DNA of 46,180 nt from Candidatus Rifleibacteriota bacterium. Lineage in GTDB: Bacteria > Muiribacteriota > Ozemobacteria > Ozemobacterales > Ozemobacteraceae. This document shows, one piece after another, positions 33,118 to 42,598 of this stretch. Every line of letters starts with the position of its first letter. Within the stretch, counting starts at the first letter, position 1. A model generated the notes under the pieces. It was given only the letters and a program-made list of their open reading frames with translations. It was not told the DNA's origin and did no database searches. The position numbers and the translations under genes were made by a program. The stretch is from positions 1 to 46,180 of the forward strand of contig JADFXM010000057.1 in NCBI GenBank assembly GCA_015233565.1, read 5' to 3'.

Positions 33118-35535
33118 GTATATCGGTGGAATCTTCTCCAATTGAAAAATCTGAACAATATAAACCCCCTGGTCATTTAAACGAAAAGGGGTTAATGACA
33201 CTTTTACTTCATCTCCTTGAGAAAGTTTGAAATTAGAGTTGGCCGGGGCTAAAAGCAGATATTTTGTTCCATCATTTGATTTTATCAGTATTCCACCATA
33301 TTCTTTTTCGATTTTTTCAACTTTTGCAACAATCTGCTTTTCCGTTCTGACCAAAGCTCTTGGCTTATTTGAATTTGGAACAGACGTCTGGAAAATCCTT
33401 CCAGCAAACGAAAGCATTGCAAGCAAAATCACACAGCCCGCTGCCATAAACTTTTTCCAGTTAATTCCAAATTTTAGTTCGCACAGTAAGAGGATCTGGG
33501 ATATCCAGGAATAAATTAAAGTAATCAGTCTTGAAAGAGTATTTCCGTCAGAATCGGAATTATTTTCAGAATGTTTCCTAACCTCCTGAATCGAATATGG
33601 TTTTGGAAAAGCATTGGCTTTATTTTCTTCAGTAATAAGACGCGCTGAAAATTCCCGGTTTAGTGATTCAATTTGTCCATTTTCCAGCAAACCCTGTTCA
33701 ATAAGAACTTTTTCCGTGTATTTTCGGGTTGAAGCAATTTTTTCAGCAAATTCGTCCTGAAGTGTTTTGCCTAAACGAAATAGATAATATAGGTTTTCGG
33801 GATCAGGGTTAGTTTTAAATAAACACAAACCAAGGTCGAACAGCTCAGGATCACTATTTTTAAAAAGGAAGTCTACCAGCAGGTCTCTAATCACTGGAAA
33901 ATCAAATTGGATCATGCAGGACATCGCCTTTTTTCGCTGTTCAGGGTTTTTTCCTAAAAGCAAGACCTTAAGAGATGAAAGGGCTCTATTTGGATCAAAT
34001 CTTCTGAAAATACCTATCGCTGCTGATTTAACCATAATGGATTGAGACTGGAGGTATGTTCCCATCAAAGGGAAAATTTTATCAGGATCAAAATCAGCCA
34101 AATACTCCATAGCTGCAACAGTGATTTTTTCCTCAGAATGTTTCAAAAAGAGTTCCACATTCTTGATAAAACCTTGGAGTTCAAGTCTACGTGCTGCTTT
34201 AATTGCAGAAACCTGCAACTTTACTGAATTTCCATTTTTGGAAATAACTTCCCTGATAAATGGCTCAATCTTTTCACGATCTTCAGAAGGCCATGAAGCA
34301 AATGTTCGGATAATTTCCGTCTCTGAAAGACCTTCCAGAGACAACGGTTTTTTCAAAGATTTTTCAGAAGCAGACCTTTTTTCAATTGAATTAATCAAAT
34401 TCGCGAGTTTCTCTTTTAATTTAGGGGATAGATCCAATTGAAAAAGCTCTTTTGAAGCAATTAATAATTCGGGGTTATCAGAATCACTAAGCCTGGAAAA
34501 TTCTTCGTCAAAGTCCTGATCGGATGACAAAGAAAACAACTTAGAAAGAAGCCCATTAACATCTTTTGAAAATACTGATTTTTTTTCAAAATCTTTCAGA
34601 CGCTCCCTGTAAGCCTGAAAGCCATTTCCTAATATCCCTGATTTTTCAATTGCATCACAGGACCCGGAATAAATTTTCTTCAAAATTTCCAGGCGTGGCA
34701 GGGGAGCATGGCTTATAAATTCAAGTAATCGGTATGGAATTTCCTGGTCTGCGTTAATTTGCAACAACAGACCTGCTTTTTCCAATAATGCAGGAGACAT
34801 TTCTGAAGCAAGAAATTTGATTAAAAGAAGCTTTATTTTCTCAAAAGGAAGGGCAAAACAATTTTGCAGTGCGCAAATTTTTTCATTATTATTGCTACCC
34901 ATCAGCATTATCTCAAGATGTTCAATTGCACAATCCATATCAATTCGGGACAACCCCTTGATTGCCAAAGATCTGACACGCGGGTCAGTGGATGATAACA
35001 ATTGGGGCAATTCGTTTATTAATGACTCCGCATTAATCGAAATCAGGGTTTCCAATGCAGAAAGTCTTACAGACAAAAATTTGGACCGAAGAATTTGCTT
35101 CAATAATTGAAGATTCTCTTCCGACCAGTGTGGACTGAATTTTCGTACCAAATTCGCCAAAACCACGGGATTGGTTTCCTTGGAAATCAGTTTTGGGGCG
35201 TGAATGGCTAATTCTTTAACTTGACTATGGGAAAGTCTGTTCAGAAGATCAAATTTCTCTTCTGGTAAAAAGGAGGAAAATGTGGTTAAAAAATTTTCAT
35301 TGGAAAGACCAGTATAATCGGAATTAGTGGTCAATGAAATTCGATTTTTTACTGCCGCAACCGCATGAGATAAGAGAATAAGACATTCTTCGTCCTTTTC
35401 TTCAAATTGTCTTTTTCGAAGGATTTCAAGAAGTTCTGCTGACGAACCTTCCTGAATCGCTCTCTCTAAGGCAAAAATTCTGAAAGATTTTATCGGTGCA
35501 TCAAGTGTTTGAATTATCTCATGGTTCAAATCCAT
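33088..35535 (-). CDS. HEAT-repeat protein with C-terminal membrane anchor and small beta domain
   Basis: The 815-residue protein begins without a signal peptide and has many helical HEAT-type repeats (LLSTDPRVRSLAIKGLSRID, SEEKITVAAMEYLADFD, SQSIMVKSAAIGIFRRFD and others) through about residue 620. One membrane helix lies near residues 695-715 (FMAAGCVILLAMLSFAGRIF). A beta-rich C-terminal module follows (GGILIKSNDGTKYLLLAPANS, then GVYIVQIFQLEKI). The topology puts the HEAT solenoid in the cytoplasm and the beta module outside. HEAT solenoids bind other proteins, so it may scaffold or sense an envelope component. Its last codons lie within a duplicated DNA segment. Confidence 0.8.
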   Translation of the reverse strand: MDLNHEIIQTLDAPIKSFRIFALERAIQEGSSAELLEILRKRQFEEKDEECLILLSHAVAAVKNRISLTTNSDYTGLSNENFLTTFSSFLPEEKFDLLNRLSHSQVKELAIHAPKLISKETNPVVLANLVRKFSPHWSEENLQLLKQILRSKFLSVRLSALETLISINAESLINELPQLLSSTDPRVRSLAIKGLSRIDMDCAIEHLEIMLMGSNNNEKICALQNCFALPFEKIKLLLIKFLASEMSPALLEKAGLLLQINADQEIPYRLLEFISHAPLPRLEILKKIYSGSCDAIEKSGILGNGFQAYRERLKDFEKKSVFSKDVNGLLSKLFSLSSDQDFDEEFSRLSDSDNPELLIASKELFQLDLSPKLKEKLANLINSIEKRSASEKSLKKPLSLEGLSETEIIRTFASWPSEDREKIEPFIREVISKNGNSVKLQVSAIKAARRLELQGFIKNVELFLKHSEEKITVAAMEYLADFDPDKIFPLMGTYLQSQSIMVKSAAIGIFRRFDPNRALSSLKVLLLGKNPEQRKKAMSCMIQFDFPVIRDLLVDFLFKNSDPELFDLGLCLFKTNPDPENLYYLFRLGKTLQDEFAEKIASTRKYTEKVLIEQGLLENGQIESLNREFSARLITEENKANAFPKPYSIQEVRKHSENNSDSDGNTLSRLITLIYSWISQILLLCELKFGINWKKFMAAGCVILLAMLSFAGRIFQTSVPNSNKPRALVRTEKQIVAKVEKIEKEYGGILIKSNDGTKYLLLAPANSNFKLSQGDEVKVSLTPFRLNDQGVYIVQIFQLEKIPPIYKKNNDTYKY

Positions 35536-35620
35536 TTGGAATCAATTCTCCTATCACCTTCAATAATACCTGATCGTGTTTTTGGTTTCAACATTTCTGA
35601 ACAGACTTAGCAATTTCGGA

Positions 35621-35650
35621 TTCACAGAACCGCATCCTATTTGTTATAAT
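35621..35650 (+). promoter_or_regulatory. Sigma70 promoter of the C25 peptidase gene
   Basis: TTCACA (35621-35626), an 18-base spacer and an extended -10, TGT-TATAAT (35645-35650). The ribosome site AAGGGAGAA (35672-35680) then sets the ATG at 35687. Confidence 0.6.
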
Positions 35651-35686
35651 TATAATTATTCATTTGGAAATAAGGGAGAATTACCC

Positions 35687-38686
35687 ATGAAACGCAATAT
35701 TACAGTGCTTTTGCTCCTCTTCGTGATTGGGCCATTTTTGCCTTTCTTAAGCGCAAAAGAATTCATATCGCATTTAAATCCAAAAGAAGCAGTCGAATAT
35801 TTGATTATTACTCCCATACGATATGCCGCCATTTTTCAGCAACTTGCCGACTGGAAAACCTCCAAAGGAGTTCCTGCAAAAGTTATTACTCTCGAAGAAG
35901 TCTTGAAAACTTCTTCCGAAGGCGACGTACCAACCAGAATCAGAAACTTTTTAAAGGATGCCTTTAAAACTTGGAACGTAAAATGGGTTTTGCTCGGCGC
36001 TGACACGGAAGATAGCGAAGGAAAGTTGATTCTCCCACGATATGTTCATTCAACCCTCTCTGGCGGGGAAAACATCCCATCAGATCTCTATTATGCCAAT
36101 TACGACGGGTCCTGGGATGGAAACAACAACGGTGTTTTTGGAGAAATCAAAGATAATGTTGATCTAACCCCTGAAGTTAATATCGGGCGAGCTTCTGTTA
36201 ATTCACGTGAAAGAGCCTCCATTTTTGTACAAAAAGTTTTAGCCTACGAAAAAAACCCACCCAAACAGTGGGCAAAAAAAACCTTATTGGTCGGCGCCAA
36301 TTTGGATATTAACACCAATGGCCAAAAAGAAATCGACATTTTAAAAAAAGAAGTATTTCAAGGCTTTGATTTGACAACCACTTCCGAAGACCAGGGAACC
36401 AATCCGGAAAAGGTCAAATCTCTCATGGAAACAGTCAATCCACATTTTATCAACGTAATTGCCCATGGAAACTCAGACGGATTTGAAGCCAATGGATTTT
36501 TCAGTTTGGAAGACGCTGACAAACTGCAGAACAATTTTCCTTTCATTTATACTGCTATGTCTTGTCTTACAAATTATTTCGACAAAGATTGTCTGTCAGA
36601 GCACTTCATGGCTAATCCCAAAGGTGGCGCCGTTGCCTATTGGGCTTGCAGTAGGTATGGATGGTATCAATCCCGCAATGATGGTTATTACTATTCTTCG
36701 CTACTAATCAAAGATTTCTTTCAATTATTGTTCCATGATCCCAAAGAAATATCAAACCACATCGGTGAAGCCATTACCCGAGCCCGGATGAAATACATCC
36801 CTGAAGCAAATAAAGCTGACAATCCTTTTCGTTGGCTTATCTTCGGAATGAACCTCTTAGGCGATCCAGAAATGCCTGTCTGGACAGATGAACCTAGGGA
36901 ACTAAGTGGTTCGTATAAAATTGACCAGAAAAATCAACGAATCTCCGTTTCCATTTCTGATGGCACTAACCCTATAGAGAATGCCCTGGTTTGTATTAGG
37001 TATCAAAGCGATCAAGGCGCAGAGTTGACAATAACCGCAAAAAATAAAATACCTAAGATCATACCGATTCCTCTGACAGCAAACCCAGGGCTGTATACCT
37101 TTGGAAGAACGAATTCTTCCGGGGTTGTAAATTTAACGCTTTCAGCAAGTCAGAATGTAATTGAACAGAAAATTGACGATCTCGCCAGACTTGATCAGGC
37201 CTTGAGCGATATCGAAGCTTATATGCCAAAAAACGATAGTAATTCTGAAAATTTTGAAAAACTCACACGAGATTATCATTTTCTGCAGGCAACGATGGAA
37301 CGAAGCCGATTAGAGCTACGAGGCTTCTTTGCTCGCTTGTGCGAACAACAAAATTGGACATTGATAGAACAAACACTTCAAATACTTGAAACCTCCGTCC
37401 AGACCAATCCCAAGGCTATGAGGCAATTTCAGTTTTCTCTTAAGGCTCTCACCGACAAAATGCGTTTCAACCTTGCCCAAATGCAACAGGACAAAAGTGG
37501 TATTCAAGCACGGATATTAACAAAAGTTGTGGAGTTGAACCAGGGAGCCCTTGGAAAGATACCAGCAAATATTCCTACCCAGAATAATTCTGGACGCCTC
37601 AGCATTACATCTGATCCGGCTGGAGCTGAGGTATATTTAAATAATCTTCCCAAAGGAGTCACTCCTTGCATCATGGAACGCGTTCCCTTTGGAACATATG
37701 AACTCAAGCTCATAGCACAAGGCTGTGGAACCATTTCCCAACAAATTCAAGTGAAAGAACTCAAAACGCTCAAACTTAATTTCCCCTTGAAATCGATTTG
37801 CAAAATTGAAGGCACCATAGCCCTTGAAGACGGAAAACCATGTTCTGATGCAATAATCGGAATTGAAACACCCAATCCTCAAACTCAAAAAAATGATGTC
37901 ATTGCTACATGCACCCCTGATGAAAAAGGGCATTTCCAATTTTCTGACTTGCCCAAAAAAAACCTGTACTTGACCGTTAGTAAAGAAGGGTATAACTATT
38001 TTTGGATGCCTTTCAATTATTCCCAGAGAGACCAGGGATTCCAACGAAATGTCCAGATTTCTCTTGTCCCTTTATGCGAAATTTCAGGTTCTGATCCAAG
38101 TCTTGTCAATGCCAACATTCGTTTGTTCCAATATCAAAAACCAAAATACTGTCAAGTTGCTGAAATAAAAGCTGATGGCAGCGGAGCTTTCAAATTTTCC
38201 AATGTTCAGCGGAACAAATACCGATTGATCGCTTCCAAACCAGGTTGTAACGTTGGAATTGCAGATTTGTCGGTACTTGATGGAAAAAATGTTAAAACTC
38301 AAGTTACCTGCCCACCGATAAAATCAGTCTTGTTGTACATCTTTGCAGACCAAAAATGGAATCGATACGCAATGGCCTCAGACACGAAAATGCTGTATTC
38401 ATGCAAAGTTTCCTTAAATGCCAAGAAAGACCCATACTACTATATTTTCTTCCTAAACAAGGAAGACTACAAAAAAGGCGATCCGGAAACCTTGGCGATG
38501 GACCCGACCGCCACGGGTTCATATGAACTAGGCGAAGTCTCAAGTGCCTTAAAATTAGAAAAAGATAAAGAAGTTTTATTTACTTTTGATGCTAAATTAG
38601 AACCACAATGCTGGTATGCAACAAAAGAAAACGGGGAAGACGTTAAATTTGCAGGTGTTTCCGACCAGAGCCCTAAGATAAAATAA
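35687..38686 (+). CDS. Secreted gingipain-type C25 cysteine peptidase with PEGA and carboxypeptidase-regulatory-like domains
   Basis: The 999-residue protein has a signal peptide (about residues 1-24, VLLLLFVIGPFLPFLSAKE). The frame is open upstream, but the ribosome site fixes ATG at 35687. The peptidase C25 domain (about 35-420) has AVEYLIITPIRYAAIFQQLADWK at its start and the catalytic pair His260 (IAHGNSDGF) and Cys293 (TAMSCLTNYF). The next part is helical (about 520-620). A PEGA domain follows (about 637-700, GRLSITSDPAGAEVYLNN), then two carboxypeptidase-regulatory-like segments and a C-terminal beta domain. No lipobox or Por-type sorting signal is evident. A role in envelope protein processing or extracellular protein breakdown is likely. 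Confidence 0.88.
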   Translation: MKRNITVLLLLFVIGPFLPFLSAKEFISHLNPKEAVEYLIITPIRYAAIFQQLADWKTSKGVPAKVITLEEVLKTSSEGDVPTRIRNFLKDAFKTWNVKWVLLGADTEDSEGKLILPRYVHSTLSGGENIPSDLYYANYDGSWDGNNNGVFGEIKDNVDLTPEVNIGRASVNSRERASIFVQKVLAYEKNPPKQWAKKTLLVGANLDINTNGQKEIDILKKEVFQGFDLTTTSEDQGTNPEKVKSLMETVNPHFINVIAHGNSDGFEANGFFSLEDADKLQNNFPFIYTAMSCLTNYFDKDCLSEHFMANPKGGAVAYWACSRYGWYQSRNDGYYYSSLLIKDFFQLLFHDPKEISNHIGEAITRARMKYIPEANKADNPFRWLIFGMNLLGDPEMPVWTDEPRELSGSYKIDQKNQRISVSISDGTNPIENALVCIRYQSDQGAELTITAKNKIPKIIPIPLTANPGLYTFGRTNSSGVVNLTLSASQNVIEQKIDDLARLDQALSDIEAYMPKNDSNSENFEKLTRDYHFLQATMERSRLELRGFFARLCEQQNWTLIEQTLQILETSVQTNPKAMRQFQFSLKALTDKMRFNLAQMQQDKSGIQARILTKVVELNQGALGKIPANIPTQNNSGRLSITSDPAGAEVYLNNLPKGVTPCIMERVPFGTYELKLIAQGCGTISQQIQVKELKTLKLNFPLKSICKIEGTIALEDGKPCSDAIIGIETPNPQTQKNDVIATCTPDEKGHFQFSDLPKKNLYLTVSKEGYNYFWMPFNYSQRDQGFQRNVQISLVPLCEISGSDPSLVNANIRLFQYQKPKYCQVAEIKADGSGAFKFSNVQRNKYRLIASKPGCNVGIADLSVLDGKNVKTQVTCPPIKSVLLYIFADQKWNRYAMASDTKMLYSCKVSLNAKKDPYYYIFFLNKEDYKKGDPETLAMDPTATGSYELGEVSSALKLEKDKEVLFTFDAKLEPQCWYATKENGEDVKFAGVSDQSPKIK

Positions 38687-39771
38687 CGATTCCTGAATTT
38701 TCACTCAGCTATTTGGTTAGAGACTGTCGAATAATCTCGGTATCTTTTATTCGGTACAAAATGACCCGCTGTTGATGCTAAAAAGCGAGGCGAAAAACTG
38801 AGTGGGTACATTAAAATGTGGAAATCAGGGCATTTTTCAACAGACTCGTTTAATGGCATTTCCATGGAAATTGTTTTTCAATATGTCGAGGAAGATAGGT
38901 TTTCATTTACCTTGCAAAATAACACTACAAATGTTACTTTGCGAGGAATTTTTCGAATTCTTAGATTTTGCTATGCACAATTACAATTTCTGTGCTGAAT
39001 GGAAACGCTTCATTAATTTTAAGTTAACTTTCAGGCGATGTTTCGTTTCCTTAAAATGCCGGCCTCACTTTTCCATGGTCGGGAAAACGATTCAATAACC
39101 GAAGGATCGTCAAAAGAAAAATTTTGCAGATTTCTAACAATAGAACCTGAAAAATAATAAATATCCATTAGTCTAGAGCAGATGCAAAAAAACTTGGAAA
39201 ATGCAAAAATAGATCCTATCTTTTTCAACGCTTTTAACAAATCTTCCGTTTATTTATAAAATTGCATTTTCTACAAAATTTCTGCACTTGCAAAAATTTT
39301 TCAGGTGATTATGAATGTTTTTCAAGCTCTCTTCGTGTTGTTTGCTTCTGGTCTTTCTTTTCTACGTCAGTGGTGTATACCGTATTGAGCCAGTGGTGCC
39401 CCAATAAACACAATTCCCTCTTCCAAATTTTGGAATAAAAGATTTGAAAACCCTTCTTAGCAAATTAAACACTTGATGCAAGGTATCACTACCGTTCCGG
39501 GCTATTTTGGGACAGCGTTGAAATTCAAACGCGGGGACAAAAAGCAAATACGATTGCCTGTCTTCCCAAATCCCGCGGCATGAAAGTCAAAGAAATTCTC
39601 GAACAAATGAACGATTGAAAAAATGAAAGAACTTGCACGGAGGTTTGTCCCTAAAGCACTTTTTTGCAAAATTTCAGAAAAAATTTCCCGGTTTTACAAA
39701 AATAAATTATTAATGTTATGGTAAAAAAATACAAAATGCGCTTTGAACTAAAACTTTCTTTTTAAACGCCA
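38687..39771. other. Long intergenic region, about 1.1 kb
   Basis: No gene is supported. Short open frames (38816-38998 plus, 39031-39240 minus, 39362-39547 minus) lack ribosome sites and family resemblance. The stretch at 39476-39610 contains protein-like open pieces in two plus frames (LPVFPNPAA, MKVKEILEQMND) that may be a decayed gene. Near its end is the promoter listed at 39693-39722. Confidence 0.45.
39693..39722 (+). promoter_or_regulatory. Possible promoter of the tandem phosphatase operon
   Basis: TTTACA (39693-39698), an 18-base spacer and an extended -10, TGT-TATGGT (39717-39722), lie 50 bases before the ATG at 39772. Confidence 0.4.
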
Positions 39772-42585
39772 ATGGAATGGAAAAAACGCTTTCTAATTGT
39801 TTTTTTCCTATTCTTTCCGCTTTTTTTTCAAAATTTTGGCAATGTTTTGCTATTTCCGGAAAATGTTGACCAGGAAAGAAAAAATGTTGAAAACCGTTTT
39901 GAAGAGGCAGTTAGCCAAATAGATTCCCAAAAAGATTATTTTCTTTTTTTTAACAAACTCTTTAAAAAAGTTGAACAACAAACATTTAGAGACAGTAATT
40001 CCAAGAAAAAATTTTTTCTGCAAATCTTGAAATTAAAAAAACGGTTTCCCAAAATGGTTGAAACTGTTTTTCTCGATTCTTCAGGGATTCCAGTTCCAGA
40101 GCTAACCGATATTAAAATCCCGAGTTCTTTAATCCAAAAGTTTTTTTTCGCCTACAAGGAAGTTCTCGAATTTGGAAATCCGCTTCCATCGACAATCAAG
40201 TCATTTCTAAAGACTTTTTTCGGAAGTTACCTTCCGATTGATATGTCCTTTTTCAGCAGGTTTTTAATGGGATTTGGCGCTCCAACCCCCAAATACCTCT
40301 ACATTTCACGCCCTTATAAACAGGGAATGTTTATAATAATATTCAAACCAACTAAACATCCCAGGGATATTGCATTAAAAATGACTGTCTTGGAAGTAAA
40401 AAAAAGATATCCTGATTTTGAATTTACTCTGGCTTACCAGCAACAAAAGTCTCGCAATATTTTGCGAAGACTTAATGCTCCAGGCGAATTGGACGTTTCT
40501 TTCTGGAAAAAAATTCAAAAAACCCCTCTTGGCTTTTGCTGGTTTAACAATACATTTTTGGGACGCCGGATTTTGTTCCCGTCCGTTTGGGTCGTTGGAT
40601 CAAAAACAATTCCAGCCGCGAAACGTTTTTTTCATTCCCCCGAATTTTCTTCATTTCTAGCTCAATTTCTTTTTTTTGGAATATTAATTCTGATTTTTTT
40701 TGAGAGTAAATGGGGCCAGATCTTTTTTTCATCTGTTCGATGGAAATTATTTTCAGTTTTTCTCTATTCTTCATTAATTCCGCTTCTGATAATGAGTTTC
40801 TCATTGCAATCCTTTATTAGAGAACGCCGAGGTATATTAGAAAAAGAAATGCATGAGAAAATCGAAAAAGCTTTGATTTCCTTTGACAGTGGCTTTAAAA
40901 CATATTTGGGAAACTTGAGATGGGAACTCCAAGAAGCTTTTTTAGAACAAAATAATGGCCGAGGTTTTGGGGAAAAAGAACTATTCCTGCAAGCGGAGAA
41001 TTTGAAAAAACTTTGGAATTTTGATTTATGCTGGATTGTCGATTCTAAAGGTAAAGTGGTTTTTGAAAGTAGCAATGACTACCCAAAAATAAATTTAGGC
41101 ACCCTTGGAAAGATATTCAAGGAATCTGCAAAAAATGCAATTTCTATCAGCAATTCCCGAATTGAGTCCTTTTCGTTTATCAATAGCAAACAAAACCCAT
41201 CTGTTGAAAAAAAGTCGGAAAATTTTGCCCCAGTACATTGCGATTTCAACCCTGATTTAAACAAAATTAATCTGGGTGATGAGTTGTTCTATTTTGGCAC
41301 AACTCCAATACAAACAGGACAAAATAAAATTTCCCATTATGCAGTTTTTTTCTGGAACCCGATTAATATTCAGTGGAACTATGTTAAAACAAGGTTTCCC
41401 GAGTTTTTACGAAAACTTGCTTCACCCCGAGGTTTAGCCTGGAGCACCGACGAACCTCAAACAGTTTTTCCTTCAGAATTTCAAAAGGATTCAAAATACT
41501 TTGATCGTTTTGTACAAAGCAAAAGTAGGGCTTTTCTAAACGCAGGATCGTTTCATGGCAATCGAACCCTTTATACAGGCCTGAGAGGGGAAAACGTGGA
41601 TCGTATTTCATTTTTAATATTTTCTTCAGATACTGAAATTTCCAGCGAAATAAATGAATGGATTTGGAAGTTCAAATTCTTGGTTCTGGCAACAATTGGA
41701 TTATGCGTAATCGTAGGCCTTTCACTATCTCGCTTATTTTTGGAACCGATCAAAAATCTTACAAATGGAATGAAAGCCATGATCGCAAAAGATTTCTCCT
41801 TTCAAACCCCGATAATCCATGAAGATGAATTAGGAAAACTGGGAATTCTTTTTAATGAAGCAATAATCGAATTAGCCGACATGGAAATTGCGAAAAGCGT
41901 ACAAGAAAACCTTTTTCCAACCGCGCCGCTTGTTATAAACGATTGGGAAATTTTTGGAACATGTATCCCTGCAAGGAATGTTGGGGGAGATTATTTTGAT
42001 TACTTTCAAATCAGTCCTTCGCAGGCCATTTGCATCATGGGAGACGTTTCTGGTCATGGAATCGGGGCTGCCTTGGCAGTCTCAATGGTAAAAGGAATAA
42101 TCGATCACCCTTTGACAAAAAATGACCCAACTGAGATTTTAGTTAGACTGAACGAATTATTCCTTGTGGTATTAAAAAAAAGAAAAATGATGACTTGTTT
42201 CGTTGCATTGATAGACTTCCAACAAAATTCGATGGTTTTTGCCACTTCTGGGCATCCTTACCCAGTATTAATCGAAAATGGAAAAGCTTCTTTTATTGAA
42301 GAACGGGGGACTCCCCTCGGAACTTTAAAAAAATGGAAAACCCAGAACAAAACTATCTCATTTTCCAAAGGTAGCATGATTCTTTTATATTCGGATGGTT
42401 TTGTTGAAGCCCAGGACCGTTATGGACAGCCCTTTGGATATGAACGTTTGTTAAGCGAACTTTCATCATTTCGAAGAGATTTGGCACAAGAAACAGAAAA
42501 GCAGATCAGAAGCTGGCATAAAGGGATTTCGAGTAAATTCCCTCCAGATGATGATATCTCACTTTTAATTATCCAGGGAAGGTAA
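39772..42585 (+). CDS. Membrane-bound HAMP-SpoIIE (PP2C-type) serine phosphatase
   Basis: The 937-residue protein has an N-terminal hydrophobic helix (about 6-27), an extended sensor region and a helical pair near residues 295-343. A second sensor-like region leads to a helix near 630-650, followed by a HAMP linker (LEPIKNLTNGMKAMIAKDFSF). The SpoIIE phosphatase domain (about 703-937) has its acidic metal sites in GGDYFDYF, MGDVSGHGIGAALA, LYSDGFVEAQ and PPDDDISLLI. Such RsbU-like enzymes dephosphorylate STAS antagonists, which releases partner-switched regulators. The STAS protein at 32202 is a candidate partner in the window. It forms a two-gene unit with its paralogue 13 bases downstream. 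Confidence 0.9.
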   Translation: MEWKKRFLIVFFLFFPLFFQNFGNVLLFPENVDQERKNVENRFEEAVSQIDSQKDYFLFFNKLFKKVEQQTFRDSNSKKKFFLQILKLKKRFPKMVETVFLDSSGIPVPELTDIKIPSSLIQKFFFAYKEVLEFGNPLPSTIKSFLKTFFGSYLPIDMSFFSRFLMGFGAPTPKYLYISRPYKQGMFIIIFKPTKHPRDIALKMTVLEVKKRYPDFEFTLAYQQQKSRNILRRLNAPGELDVSFWKKIQKTPLGFCWFNNTFLGRRILFPSVWVVGSKTIPAAKRFFHSPEFSSFLAQFLFFGILILIFFESKWGQIFFSSVRWKLFSVFLYSSLIPLLIMSFSLQSFIRERRGILEKEMHEKIEKALISFDSGFKTYLGNLRWELQEAFLEQNNGRGFGEKELFLQAENLKKLWNFDLCWIVDSKGKVVFESSNDYPKINLGTLGKIFKESAKNAISISNSRIESFSFINSKQNPSVEKKSENFAPVHCDFNPDLNKINLGDELFYFGTTPIQTGQNKISHYAVFFWNPINIQWNYVKTRFPEFLRKLASPRGLAWSTDEPQTVFPSEFQKDSKYFDRFVQSKSRAFLNAGSFHGNRTLYTGLRGENVDRISFLIFSSDTEISSEINEWIWKFKFLVLATIGLCVIVGLSLSRLFLEPIKNLTNGMKAMIAKDFSFQTPIIHEDELGKLGILFNEAIIELADMEIAKSVQENLFPTAPLVINDWEIFGTCIPARNVGGDYFDYFQISPSQAICIMGDVSGHGIGAALAVSMVKGIIDHPLTKNDPTEILVRLNELFLVVLKKRKMMTCFVALIDFQQNSMVFATSGHPYPVLIENGKASFIEERGTPLGTLKKWKTQNKTISFSKGSMILLYSDGFVEAQDRYGQPFGYERLLSELSSFRRDLAQETEKQIRSWHKGISSKFPPDDDISLLIIQGR

Positions 42586-42598
42586 AAAAGACAGCAAA

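Noticed and set aside
39476..39610. Two short plus-strand pieces in different frames suggesting a degraded gene.
   Set aside because: Too short, no ribosome site and no recognised family.
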